DNA of 11,476 nt from positions 1-11,476 of the forward strand of contig MZGM01000016.1 in assembly GCA_002085035.1 (NCBI GenBank). The letters run 5' to 3'. Position 1 is the first letter of the stretch, and each line of letters starts with the position of its first letter. The notes below the pieces were generated by a model. That model saw only the letters and a list, made by a program, of their open reading frames with translations, ran no database searches and was not told where the DNA came from. Position numbers and translations under genes: made by a program. This DNA is from Candidatus Zhuqueibacterota bacterium 4484_219 (GTDB taxonomy: Bacteria; Zhuqueibacterota; JdFR-76; 4484-219). This document shows positions 5,353-11,476 of the stretch, piece after piece.

Positions 5353-7425
5353 CTATGAAGAGATTATCTCTACAACAAAGTAGCGCCTTATGCCGCTAAG
5401 ATCAACCTCGACTGTTGCTCCTGCCAGTTCAACGGGGCGTGGTTCTTCCAAATCTGGACTGTACACTGTGATAAGACGAGGCATCCTTGTAAATTTCAAC
5501 GCCAATACAGACGATGACAGCTCCTTATAGTGAAGCTTATAAACAATCTGCTCGGTGGTAGTAATATAATCTTTCCGAAATGTAGGATGAGGTTCAACCT
5601 CAACCTTTGCTGGTAGTCCATGGAGCAAAATTCGTACCCCAGCGTGGAAGGTGCGCAAATACCATCCTTCGGGACCCTTAACAACTCTGTAAGCCTTTTT
5701 CGGTTCATTTTGCCTGACAATATCCGCAAGTCCAAGACTTTGAGCATTAGTTCCGATCCTACTTGGGCACCAAAATAGTCGCCCCCTCCCCAGTTGAATA
5801 CTAATCCACTCCCCATCTTGAACAGTTCTACCGTTAAAGATTCCCTTGCACCTTGCAATCTCTGGTTTTATATCTTTATAGGGTGGAAAGCCTGGTGTAC
5901 GCTGTGGTTCATCCACAAAGATTTTAAGTCCATATTTCTCAAGCCACTTCTTTTCCAGAAGGCGTGCTCTTTCATCTCGGAGTCCCAACGGACCAGTGGC
6001 AATAACCACGCCCCCGCTATGCAGGTATTCCTCCAATCTGTTCCTTTCACCCTCACTGAGACAGATAACGCTGCTCATCACCAGTACAGCCCAGTCTTTC
6101 GGCGAAGGAACATCTGTAGTAACCTCAAAATCGATCTTGCCTTGCATCAATTCAGAACAGGTTATCTGGTAATCGCGGACGTAATCTTCGTGGATTTGCC
6201 CGTAATAATCCCTTGTGCTGCGGGAGAAGAAAACAGCGGTTTGCGCATCGGGTTTGCCTTCGAATAGATGGGGATGTTTCTTTTCCCATAGAAACCCTTC
6301 TTTCACAAGCTCAGGATCGTCTGCCAACTCCCTGAGCATGGAATTCGGCACCCCAAGTCGCCCCTTAAGCGTACTAAACCAGGTCTCTGAGCCGAGAAAT
6401 TTATTGAGCGCCCAGATGAAAAAAGCCGGCTCAGGAAAAAATCCATACCCCAGTCCGAAGCAGGGACAACTGTTATCTCGGGCAATGCCCAGATGCAAAA
6501 GCTGGCTGGAAATCCGTCCGTCCCAGGTGCCATCTAGTTCGGGGGTACAACCACACATCTCGAGCATTATCATATTGGTATTTTGAATGAAATCCTGGTA
6601 AGTCATTCCCACCGAGGGTAAATTGCTAGCCTCGCTGGTCGAACAACAGGCCATCAGAGGAAAATCAGAGGGAAGCACTTCCTTCACCAGGCCTAAGAAA
6701 TCTCTACTCGAATGGAACCGCATTTCGATCCAATCCTTGAACGCCTCCGAATCTCGATTCCCCCAGAAGCTGTGGTCATTTGTAGGAGGAAGAATATGCC
6801 CGTACTCCCTCTGAAATCGTTCCCTGCACCAACGACATCCGCACGCTCGCCAGCCGGGGTAGAAGATCCCATCGTCGCACATCAACCCGTCAATGTTGGT
6901 CTCTTCTACTAACCGTTTAACATAGCTCTGATAGGCCTTTTGAAAATGGGGATTGTTGATGCAGAATTCTTCAGCAACGTAAAACGGCAAGAAACATGGC
7001 TCACCTGTCTCCACATCAAGCATTCGCCAATCGTTCAAGTGCTGACCATTAAAGGTCCAGGTTGCCGCTACATCCCTGGAGGGATAAAATGGCACGTGAT
7101 GACGATTACGCTTCCAGATGGCCCAGGCATCCTGGGCGTTCCGGGGACGATGGGTAAGCACCGCGGAATGATGGTCGAACAATAGAATGTCCCGCTTGTG
7201 CAACTCCTCTCTAATACGTGCAAGCAAGTCATGGAGACGTGACCAGAACGGGAGATAGTCCCAGCGGAAATGAGTACCAAAGATAATGGCACAGTTCACG
7301 CCTGCCTCAGCCGCTTTATCAGCCCGTCGTTTAATCTTGTCCACAAGGTCCTCATCAGGCCATTCCAAATCTTCCCAGGTCAACCACCAGCTAACAGCTC
7401 GATAGTGCTCCTCTTGCTTTTTCAT
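5353..7425 (-). CDS. Putative glycoside hydrolase, GH42/GHL6-like, cytoplasmic
   Basis: A 690-residue protein with no signal peptide. Residues about 1-380 look like a TIM barrel of the GH42/GHL6 type: AGVNCAIIFG (41-50), NIDGLMCDDGIFYP (177-190), then C195-x-C197-x2-C200 and FQREYG. The DD pair (184-185) lies about ten residues before the Cys cluster, where GH42 beta-galactosidases have their acid/base residue and zinc-binding cysteines. A second acidic candidate is E289 in MIMLEMCG. Residues about 393-500 look like the class-I-amidotransferase-like trimerisation domain (DWAVLVMSSVICLSE, then GGVVIATGP). The C-terminal 100 residues look like a beta-sandwich. The substrate is unknown. The frame is open to TTG 7503, but ATG 7425 has AGAGG at 7437-7433 and is preferred. 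Counted lines are 48-60% G+C against 35-45% in sampled lines of other genes, so it may be an acquired gene. Confidence 0.75.
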   Translation of the reverse strand: MKKQEEHYRAVSWWLTWEDLEWPDEDLVDKIKRRADKAAEAGVNCAIIFGTHFRWDYLPFWSRLHDLLARIREELHKRDILLFDHHSAVLTHRPRNAQDAWAIWKRNRHHVPFYPSRDVAATWTFNGQHLNDWRMLDVETGEPCFLPFYVAEEFCINNPHFQKAYQSYVKRLVEETNIDGLMCDDGIFYPGWRACGCRWCRERFQREYGHILPPTNDHSFWGNRDSEAFKDWIEMRFHSSRDFLGLVKEVLPSDFPLMACCSTSEASNLPSVGMTYQDFIQNTNMIMLEMCGCTPELDGTWDGRISSQLLHLGIARDNSCPCFGLGYGFFPEPAFFIWALNKFLGSETWFSTLKGRLGVPNSMLRELADDPELVKEGFLWEKKHPHLFEGKPDAQTAVFFSRSTRDYYGQIHEDYVRDYQITCSELMQGKIDFEVTTDVPSPKDWAVLVMSSVICLSEGERNRLEEYLHSGGVVIATGPLGLRDERARLLEKKWLEKYGLKIFVDEPQRTPGFPPYKDIKPEIARCKGIFNGRTVQDGEWISIQLGRGRLFWCPSRIGTNAQSLGLADIVRQNEPKKAYRVVKGPEGWYLRTFHAGVRILLHGLPAKVEVEPHPTFRKDYITTTEQIVYKLHYKELSSSVLALKFTRMPRLITVYSPDLEEPRPVELAGATVEVDLSGIRRYFVVEIISS

Positions 7426-7431
7426 GACGTT

Positions 7432-7437
7432 TCCTCT
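7432..7437 (-). promoter_or_regulatory. Ribosome binding site that decides the glycoside hydrolase start
   Basis: On the minus strand AGAGGA lies 6 bases before ATG at 7425. The alternative TTG at 7503 has no purine-rich site before it, and the 26 extra residues it would add (LLVDGPGDVSRN...) do not look like the start of the domain. Confidence 0.7.
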
Positions 7438-7620
7438 GTTCTCTAACGGCTTATCCGTAAGATTCCGGGAGACATCCCCAGGCCCATCTACCAAAAGTTT
7501 CAAAGAAAACCAAAAGAGTAATCTCCTGCAACCTGTTTTTTGAAAATCTGTTACGTGACGCTAAATCTGATCTTTGCAGTCAAAAACACTTGATTTTTAA
7601 TAGCTGAACTTGCCCAAATT

Positions 7621-7658
7621 CAAAAGGCCTACCACGAATTAACGTAATAGGCCTTTTG
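7621..7658 (-). terminator. Hairpin terminator of the rsmA-mgtE-recO-glyS operon
   Basis: CAAAAGGCCTA at 7621-7631 and TAGGCCTTTTG at 7648-7658 form an 11-pair perfect stem with a 16-base loop. The loop can fold further with ACG/CGT. Flanking A/T bases extend the pairing by several pairs on both sides. It begins 4 bases after the glyS stop. Read leftward, the U-rich stem end CCUUUUGAAUUU follows, so this is a plausible intrinsic terminator for glyS. The stem is symmetrical and could also block rightward transcription. Confidence 0.8.
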
Positions 7659-7661
7659 AGT

Positions 7662-8978
7662 TTAGTTTCCTTTTGTTAATTTATCTTTTAAATACTCACC
7701 CACTCTATCGATAGAAATACGTTCTTGAAGCATTGAATCTCGCTCTCGAACCGTGACTGTCTGATCCTGTAACGATTGTGAATCCACTGTGATACCAAAT
7801 GGGGTTCCAATTTCATCTTGGCGACGATAGCGTCTTCCAATGGCTCCGCTCTCGTCGTAAAATACGTTAAAATGCTGTCCCAGGTTGTGGGCAATTTTCT
7901 GCGCCATTTCTGGCATGCCATCACGTTTTACCAGCGGAAAAATACCGGCTTTTACTGGTGCTATCTGAGGCGCAAGACGTAACACCACCCGAATCTCCCC
8001 TTTTATTTCCTCTTCATCATAGGCATCAACCAGACAGGTAAGCAAAGTACGGTCTACACCAGCTGAAGTTTCCACAACATAGGGAATGTAACGCTCTCGG
8101 GTTTCATCGTCGAAGTAAGACAAATCCTTACCCGAAAACTCAGAATGACGCCGCAAATCGAAATCTGTACGGTTGTGAATTCCTTCCAGTTCTTTCCAGC
8201 CAAATGGGAATTCATACTGAATATCAAATGCTGTTTTAGCATAATGGGCAAGTTCGTCAGGACCGTGTTGATGAAATCGCAACTTCTGGGGGCAAATACC
8301 TAATTGGATGTACCACTCCATTCGCTTCTGTTTCCAGGTTTCAAACCATTCTTCATCGGTGCCAGGTTTAACGAAGAATTGCATCTCCATTTGTTCAAAT
8401 TCACGCATGCGAAAAATAAAATTTCCTGGGGTGATTTCGTTGCGAAAAGCTTTACCAATCTGAGCAATTCCAAAAGGGATCTTCTGCCGAGAGCACTTGA
8501 GCACATTTTGAAAATTCACATAAATCCCTTGTGCTGTTTCAGGACGCAGATAGATCACACTGGTCTCTTCTTCCACTGGTCCTATGTGAGTTTTGAACAT
8601 AAGATTGAACTGACGAGCTTCAGTAAGTTCACCGCCACATTCTGGGCAACGATTGTTTGGAACTTCATCAGCACGAAATCGGCGCTTGCAACTTTTACAA
8701 TCCACAAGAGGATCGGTAAAACTCTCCACATGTCCGGAAGCTTCCCATACCCGCGGATGCATAATAATGCTGGCATCAAGCCCTTCTATGTTCTCGTGCT
8801 GATAAACCATCGACTGCCACCAAAAGCGTTTAATATTGTTCTTGAGCTCAACCCCCACCGGCCCGTAGTCCCAACAGCTATTGATACCACCATAGATTCC
8901 ACTAGACTGAAAAATAATACCTCGCCTTTTGCACAGAGACACCAGTTTGTCCATTAAGTTCGTTTCTTTGCTATTCAT
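7662..8978 (-). CDS. glyS: Glycyl-tRNA synthetase, dimeric class II type
   Basis: A 438-residue cytoplasmic enzyme that charges tRNA-Gly with glycine, of the homodimeric (alpha2) type. Visible in order: the N-terminal FQSSGIYGG and WDYGPVGVELK signature (23-45); a CxxC...CxxC zinc-like insertion (C94, C97, C111, C114); RPETAQGIYVNF (145-156); class II motif 2, GKAFRNEITPGNF and RMREFEQMEM (175-199); GIHNRTDFDLRRH (266-278); motif 3, ETSAGVDRTLL (303-313), where GADRT or GVDRT is usual; and the anticodon-binding domain from about 330. Length is normal for bacterial alpha2 GlyRS. The start ATG 8978 overlaps the recO stop in ATGA. It has a strong AAGGAGGAG ribosome site inside recO. Last gene of its operon. 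Confidence 0.97.
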   Translation of the reverse strand: MNSKETNLMDKLVSLCKRRGIIFQSSGIYGGINSCWDYGPVGVELKNNIKRFWWQSMVYQHENIEGLDASIIMHPRVWEASGHVESFTDPLVDCKSCKRRFRADEVPNNRCPECGGELTEARQFNLMFKTHIGPVEEETSVIYLRPETAQGIYVNFQNVLKCSRQKIPFGIAQIGKAFRNEITPGNFIFRMREFEQMEMQFFVKPGTDEEWFETWKQKRMEWYIQLGICPQKLRFHQHGPDELAHYAKTAFDIQYEFPFGWKELEGIHNRTDFDLRRHSEFSGKDLSYFDDETRERYIPYVVETSAGVDRTLLTCLVDAYDEEEIKGEIRVVLRLAPQIAPVKAGIFPLVKRDGMPEMAQKIAHNLGQHFNVFYDESGAIGRRYRRQDEIGTPFGITVDSQSLQDQTVTVRERDSMLQERISIDRVGEYLKDKLTKGN

Positions 8979-9793
8979 ACAGAAATCTCCTCCTTACAAG
9001 TTTGTGTCGATTGGAGCCATTGGGTAAGATTATTTTTATCGAGTCGCTGAAGAAATTCTAATGAAGTCGAATTCCGAAAGCCCTCTACATGATACCGCAG
9101 GAAATAGAGAAACAAAGCTTCAATTTCTCTCTGGATGGTTTGAGAGAAAGAAAATTGACCAACAGTAGTAAATTTAGCATCACGCAATGCCAGCAAAGAA
9201 TGGATGGTAGCCACCGACACTTGCAGGCCACCCTCTTGATTGTTACTACTACAATTTTCACAAAAATACCCCCCTCGTCGAAATTGAAAATTAACAACAT
9301 AGCCTTTTGGTTTCTGACCACAGTGCAAGCAGCGTCGTAGTCGGGGACGAAATCCGGCAAAGCCCAAAAAATGCAAAGTAAAGTAATCGAAATAAACCTC
9401 AGCGTTACCGGATTCATCAATTCCGATTAGGCAGCCTACTAATAATTTGAATAATCTTGGGTTAGGCATCTGGCCAGATTCGGTACGATCAATTAATTCA
9501 ACCAAAGCTGAAGCCAGTGCCAGACGGTGCAGGTCTTCCCGCAGATGTAAAAATGGCCGTACTAAATCGGCCTGCGATAACAACTGTAAGTCGCGAGTTT
9601 CCTTTTGATAAAATACAATAGTTACATAATTAATCAGGTCCAGAACTCCACCGAAGCGACTTTTCAATCGTCGTGCTCCTTTGGCTAAAACCTTCAACCT
9701 GCCGTAGTCTCGAGTGTAAAGCGTGAGGATTTTACTACTCTCGCCATACTCTTGCATCCGTAGCACTACTGCTTCTGTTTTTAAAATAGCCAT
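8975..9793 (-). CDS. recO: DNA repair protein RecO
   Basis: A 272-residue protein. The N-terminal OB-fold starts ILKTEAVVLRMQEYGESSKILTLYTRDYG, typical of RecO, followed by AKGARRLKSRFGG (37-49), the helical middle part, and a zinc-finger-type site C155-x2-C158 ... C178-x2-C181 (CLHCG and CENCS). RecO binds single-stranded DNA and SSB, anneals strands and, with RecR, loads RecA at gaps (RecF pathway). An upstream ATG at 9808 would overlap mgtE by 13 bases and lacks a ribosome site. ATG 9793, 2 bases after the mgtE stop (TAA AG ATG), gives the family-typical start and is preferred. The last codons contain the ribosome site of glyS, a pairing seen in several bacterial groups. Confidence 0.95.
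   Translation of the reverse strand: MAILKTEAVVLRMQEYGESSKILTLYTRDYGRLKVLAKGARRLKSRFGGVLDLINYVTIVFYQKETRDLQLLSQADLVRPFLHLREDLHRLALASALVELIDRTESGQMPNPRLFKLLVGCLIGIDESGNAEVYFDYFTLHFLGFAGFRPRLRRCLHCGQKPKGYVVNFQFRRGGYFCENCSSNNQEGGLQVSVATIHSLLALRDAKFTTVGQFSFSQTIQREIEALFLYFLRYHVEGFRNSTSLEFLQRLDKNNLTQWLQSTQTCKEEISV
8987..8995 (-). promoter_or_regulatory. glyS ribosome binding site inside recO
   Basis: On the minus strand AAGGAGGAG, encoding part of the KEEIS tail of RecO, lies 8 bases before the glyS ATG. Together with the ATGA stop/start overlap this fixes the glyS start and implies coupled translation. Confidence 0.85.
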
Positions 9794-9795
9794 CT

Positions 9796-11196
9796 TTACC
9801 CGAACCATTTGAGAAACAAACTGACTAAAGCAAAATAAATAAACACCCCTAAAATATCGTTAGAAGTACTAATAAAGGGGCTGGTAGCCACAGCGGGATC
9901 AATCCCAAGCCTCCTAAAAATAAAAGGTAACATAGAGCCTACTATCGCTGCATTCAACATAACAATTATCAGAGCCAGACTAATAATAAGTCCCAATTTA
10001 ATGCTGTGTAACCAGACAAAGCTAATAGAAAATATAAGAATTGCCAGAAACAATCCATTGAACATGACTGCAAAAATCTCATTGAACAATCTGCGACGTA
10101 TATCGATTAAATCAATCTCTCCAGTGGCCATAGCACGAATTGTTACTACTGCCGATTGATTTCCAACGTTACCCCCCAGGGCCATAATAAGAGGCACAAA
10201 AAATACCACTGCCAATACTTGAGAAAAAGAAGTCTGAAATCGACTCATCAAAAAACCTGCAATAATCTCTCCTGTAAAAGCAATAAGCAACCATGGTAAG
10301 CGTGTGCGGGAAATACGAAACAGCGAGGCCCGCTGAGAAACTATGTCAGTAACACCTGCCATCATCGAAATGTCTTCTGATACTTCATCTTCCATTACAT
10401 CCACTACATCATCCACAGTAACTCTACCTACCAGGCGCCCAGACTGGTCCACTACCGGTACCGCAACCAGATCATATCTTTTTACGATCCTGGCAACTTC
10501 TTCTTGATCCATATCAGTGTGAACTGCAATTACGTCGGGATTCATGATGTCCCGTACTTGTACCCCGGGACGCGAAAGCAACAGTTGCTTCAAGGGTACA
10601 ACTCCCACCAATTTACCCTTATCATCAACAGCATAGACATTGTAGATTGGTTCGACTTCCTCGGCTCTGCGGCGGATTTCCTGGATTGCTTCGTCAACTG
10701 TAACATCCTGGTTGACTGCCACTATTTCCTTTGCCATAATGCCGCCAGCGGTGTCTTTCTCATGAGCCAACAGCTCGCGTACTTCGGCGGAATCTTTTCT
10801 ACTGAGAGACTTCAGGACGCTCTCAGCCAACTGAGGGGAAAGCTCAGAAACAACGTCCGTAGCATCATCAGAATCCATCTGACCGATTACTTCGGAGAGG
10901 TACGCCTTATCCAGCGTTTCCAACAATTCTAAACGAGATGTTTGATCTAATTCTACTATTACTTCAGCGGCAGTCTCAGGGTCAAGCAATTGGAAAAGAT
11001 AATTCCGTTCTTCGTCGTTAAGATGTGAAAACACTCGGGCAATATCCGCCGCATGAAATGCCAGCAAAATATTCTTCAAGTAACTCTTGGCATCTCGAGC
11101 AATCAAGTCCCGGATATCTTCAACCACATCTTGCAGAGACTCTTCTGCTAACAATTTTTCTCTGGTGGAATCCAATTTTTGTACAGATTGATCCAT
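9796..11196 (-). CDS. mgtE: Magnesium transporter MgtE
   Basis: A 466-residue inner-membrane Mg2+ channel. Residues about 30-150 are the cytoplasmic helical N domain (repeats such as DPETAAEVIVELD and SDDATDVVSELSP). Two CBS domains follow (about 155-212 and 214-275, with IMAKEIVAV, YNVYAVDDKGKLVGVV, DIMNPDVIAV and VPVVDQSGRLVGRVTVDD), then a connecting plug helix and five membrane segments (about 300-466). The signature ALGGNVGNQSAVVTIRA (339-355) and DPAVATSPFISTSND (433-447) are intact; D447 corresponds to the pore Asp that holds magnesium. N and CBS domains sense cytosolic Mg2+ and close the pore. ATG 11196 lies inside rsmA (49-base overlap) and has no clear ribosome site. A TTG at 11154, near the rsmA stop, is an alternative. 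Confidence 0.96.
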   Translation of the reverse strand: MDQSVQKLDSTREKLLAEESLQDVVEDIRDLIARDAKSYLKNILLAFHAADIARVFSHLNDEERNYLFQLLDPETAAEVIVELDQTSRLELLETLDKAYLSEVIGQMDSDDATDVVSELSPQLAESVLKSLSRKDSAEVRELLAHEKDTAGGIMAKEIVAVNQDVTVDEAIQEIRRRAEEVEPIYNVYAVDDKGKLVGVVPLKQLLLSRPGVQVRDIMNPDVIAVHTDMDQEEVARIVKRYDLVAVPVVDQSGRLVGRVTVDDVVDVMEDEVSEDISMMAGVTDIVSQRASLFRISRTRLPWLLIAFTGEIIAGFLMSRFQTSFSQVLAVVFFVPLIMALGGNVGNQSAVVTIRAMATGEIDLIDIRRRLFNEIFAVMFNGLFLAILIFSISFVWLHSIKLGLIISLALIIVMLNAAIVGSMLPFIFRRLGIDPAVATSPFISTSNDILGVFIYFALVSLFLKWFG

Positions 11197-11476
11197 TGTT
11201 CGATACTAATTTGTTCAGGACGGCGGTCAAAGTCAAAATTGCAGGCTATGGCCGAGGAAAAATCAACCACTCCTCTCAGAGAATTGCGCAATTTCTTTCG
11301 ACGTTGCTGAAAAGCTGTCTTAACTAATCTCATGTATCGAGAAACATCATCAACTTCTGCGGCATAAGGTGACTTGAAAAAAATCTCTATTACTGCCGAT
11401 TCTACCTTTGGTTTCGGCCGGAATACCTCCGCTGAAACTGAAAAAGCCCATCGCGGCGAACAAAATGTTTGCATCA
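11148..11476 (-). CDS. rsmA: Ribosomal RNA small subunit methyltransferase A, C-terminal part
   Basis: About 108 residues of the C-terminal part of RsmA/KsgA, which dimethylates two adjacent adenines in the 3'-terminal hairpin of 16S rRNA using S-adenosylmethionine. Characteristic stretches: FRPKPKVESAVIEIFF, the family's F-x-P-x-PKV-x-SAV motif after the catalytic domain; VKTAFQQRRKKLRNSL, the AFxQRRKxLRNxL motif; and RRPEQISIEQWINLYKNW near the end. The methyltransferase domain lies beyond the right edge; the Met at 11474 is internal, not a start. The last 49 bases overlap mgtE in another frame, so rsmA leads or precedes mgtE, recO and glyS in the same operon. Confidence 0.94.
   Translation of the reverse strand, partial: MQTFCSPRWAFSVSAEVFRPKPKVESAVIEIFFKSPYAAEVDDVSRYMRLVKTAFQQRRKKLRNSLRGVVDFSSAIACNFDFDRRPEQISIEQWINLYKNWIPPEKNC

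Noticed and set aside
5794..6267. 157-residue open frame on the plus strand
   Set aside because: It is antisense to the glycoside hydrolase and has no ribosome site or domain pattern.
7426..7503. N-terminal extension of the glycoside hydrolase from TTG 7503
   Set aside because: No ribosome site precedes the TTG, while ATG 7425 has AGAGG at good spacing.
8304..8957. 217-residue open frame on the plus strand
   Set aside because: It is antisense to glyS, whose aminoacyl-synthetase motifs are unmistakable; the translation has no recognisable domain.
9794..9808. Longer RecO from ATG 9808
   Set aside because: It overlaps mgtE, lacks a ribosome site and adds five residues before the family-typical start.
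1..11476. Defence island, CRISPR array, insertion sequence, tRNA or attachment site
   Set aside because: No transposase or nuclease-like protein, no spaced direct repeats outside ompA, no cloverleaf and no flanking duplications were seen.

Overview
The window (11,476 bases, moderate G+C; lines I counted ran from about 35% to 60%) looks like a chromosomal segment of a Gram-negative (diderm) bacterium. Two secreted proteins with beta-barrel-like N-termini imply an outer membrane. An OmpA protein carrying thrombospondin type-3 repeats, together with an rsmA-mgtE-recO-glyS cluster, suggests a lineage around the Fibrobacteres-Chlorobi-Bacteroidetes group, such as Calditrichota/KSB1-like bacteria. 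That placement is an inference from gene style, not from a marker search. No mobile element, CRISPR array, tRNA or rRNA was seen.

Layout. (1) Bases 1-3457, minus strand, read right to left, form a probable four-gene operon: an OmpA-type outer-membrane protein, a Nudix hydrolase 3 bases behind it, a TPR protein with an unusual N-terminal helix-turn-helix-like domain, and a DedA/VTT-family membrane protein cut by the window edge. (2) Bases 3458-3842 are a divergent regulatory region with one very good sigma-70 promoter pointing right. (3) Bases 3843-5126, plus strand, encode a secreted protein combining a barrel, a coiled coil and TPRs, the last two resembling CpoB/YbgF. (4) Bases 5353-7425, minus strand, encode a stand-alone, cytoplasmic GH42/GHL6-like putative glycoside hydrolase that looks richer in G+C than its neighbours. 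(5) Bases 7662-11476, minus strand, form a tightly overlapping housekeeping operon, rsmA (partial) - mgtE - recO - glyS, ended by a clear hairpin at 7621-7658.

The most interesting point is the divergent pair around 3458-3842. The N-terminal barrels of the two proteins look homologous to each other by eye. One barrel is joined to TSP3 repeats plus a peptidoglycan-binding OmpA domain, the other to a coiled coil plus CpoB-like TPRs. This looks like a duplicated outer-membrane anchor carrying two different periplasmic modules, possibly a paired envelope-tethering system. Secondary points are the TFIIB/cyclin-like domain on the TPR protein, the foreign-looking glycoside hydrolase, and a long leader ahead of the barrel-TPR gene.
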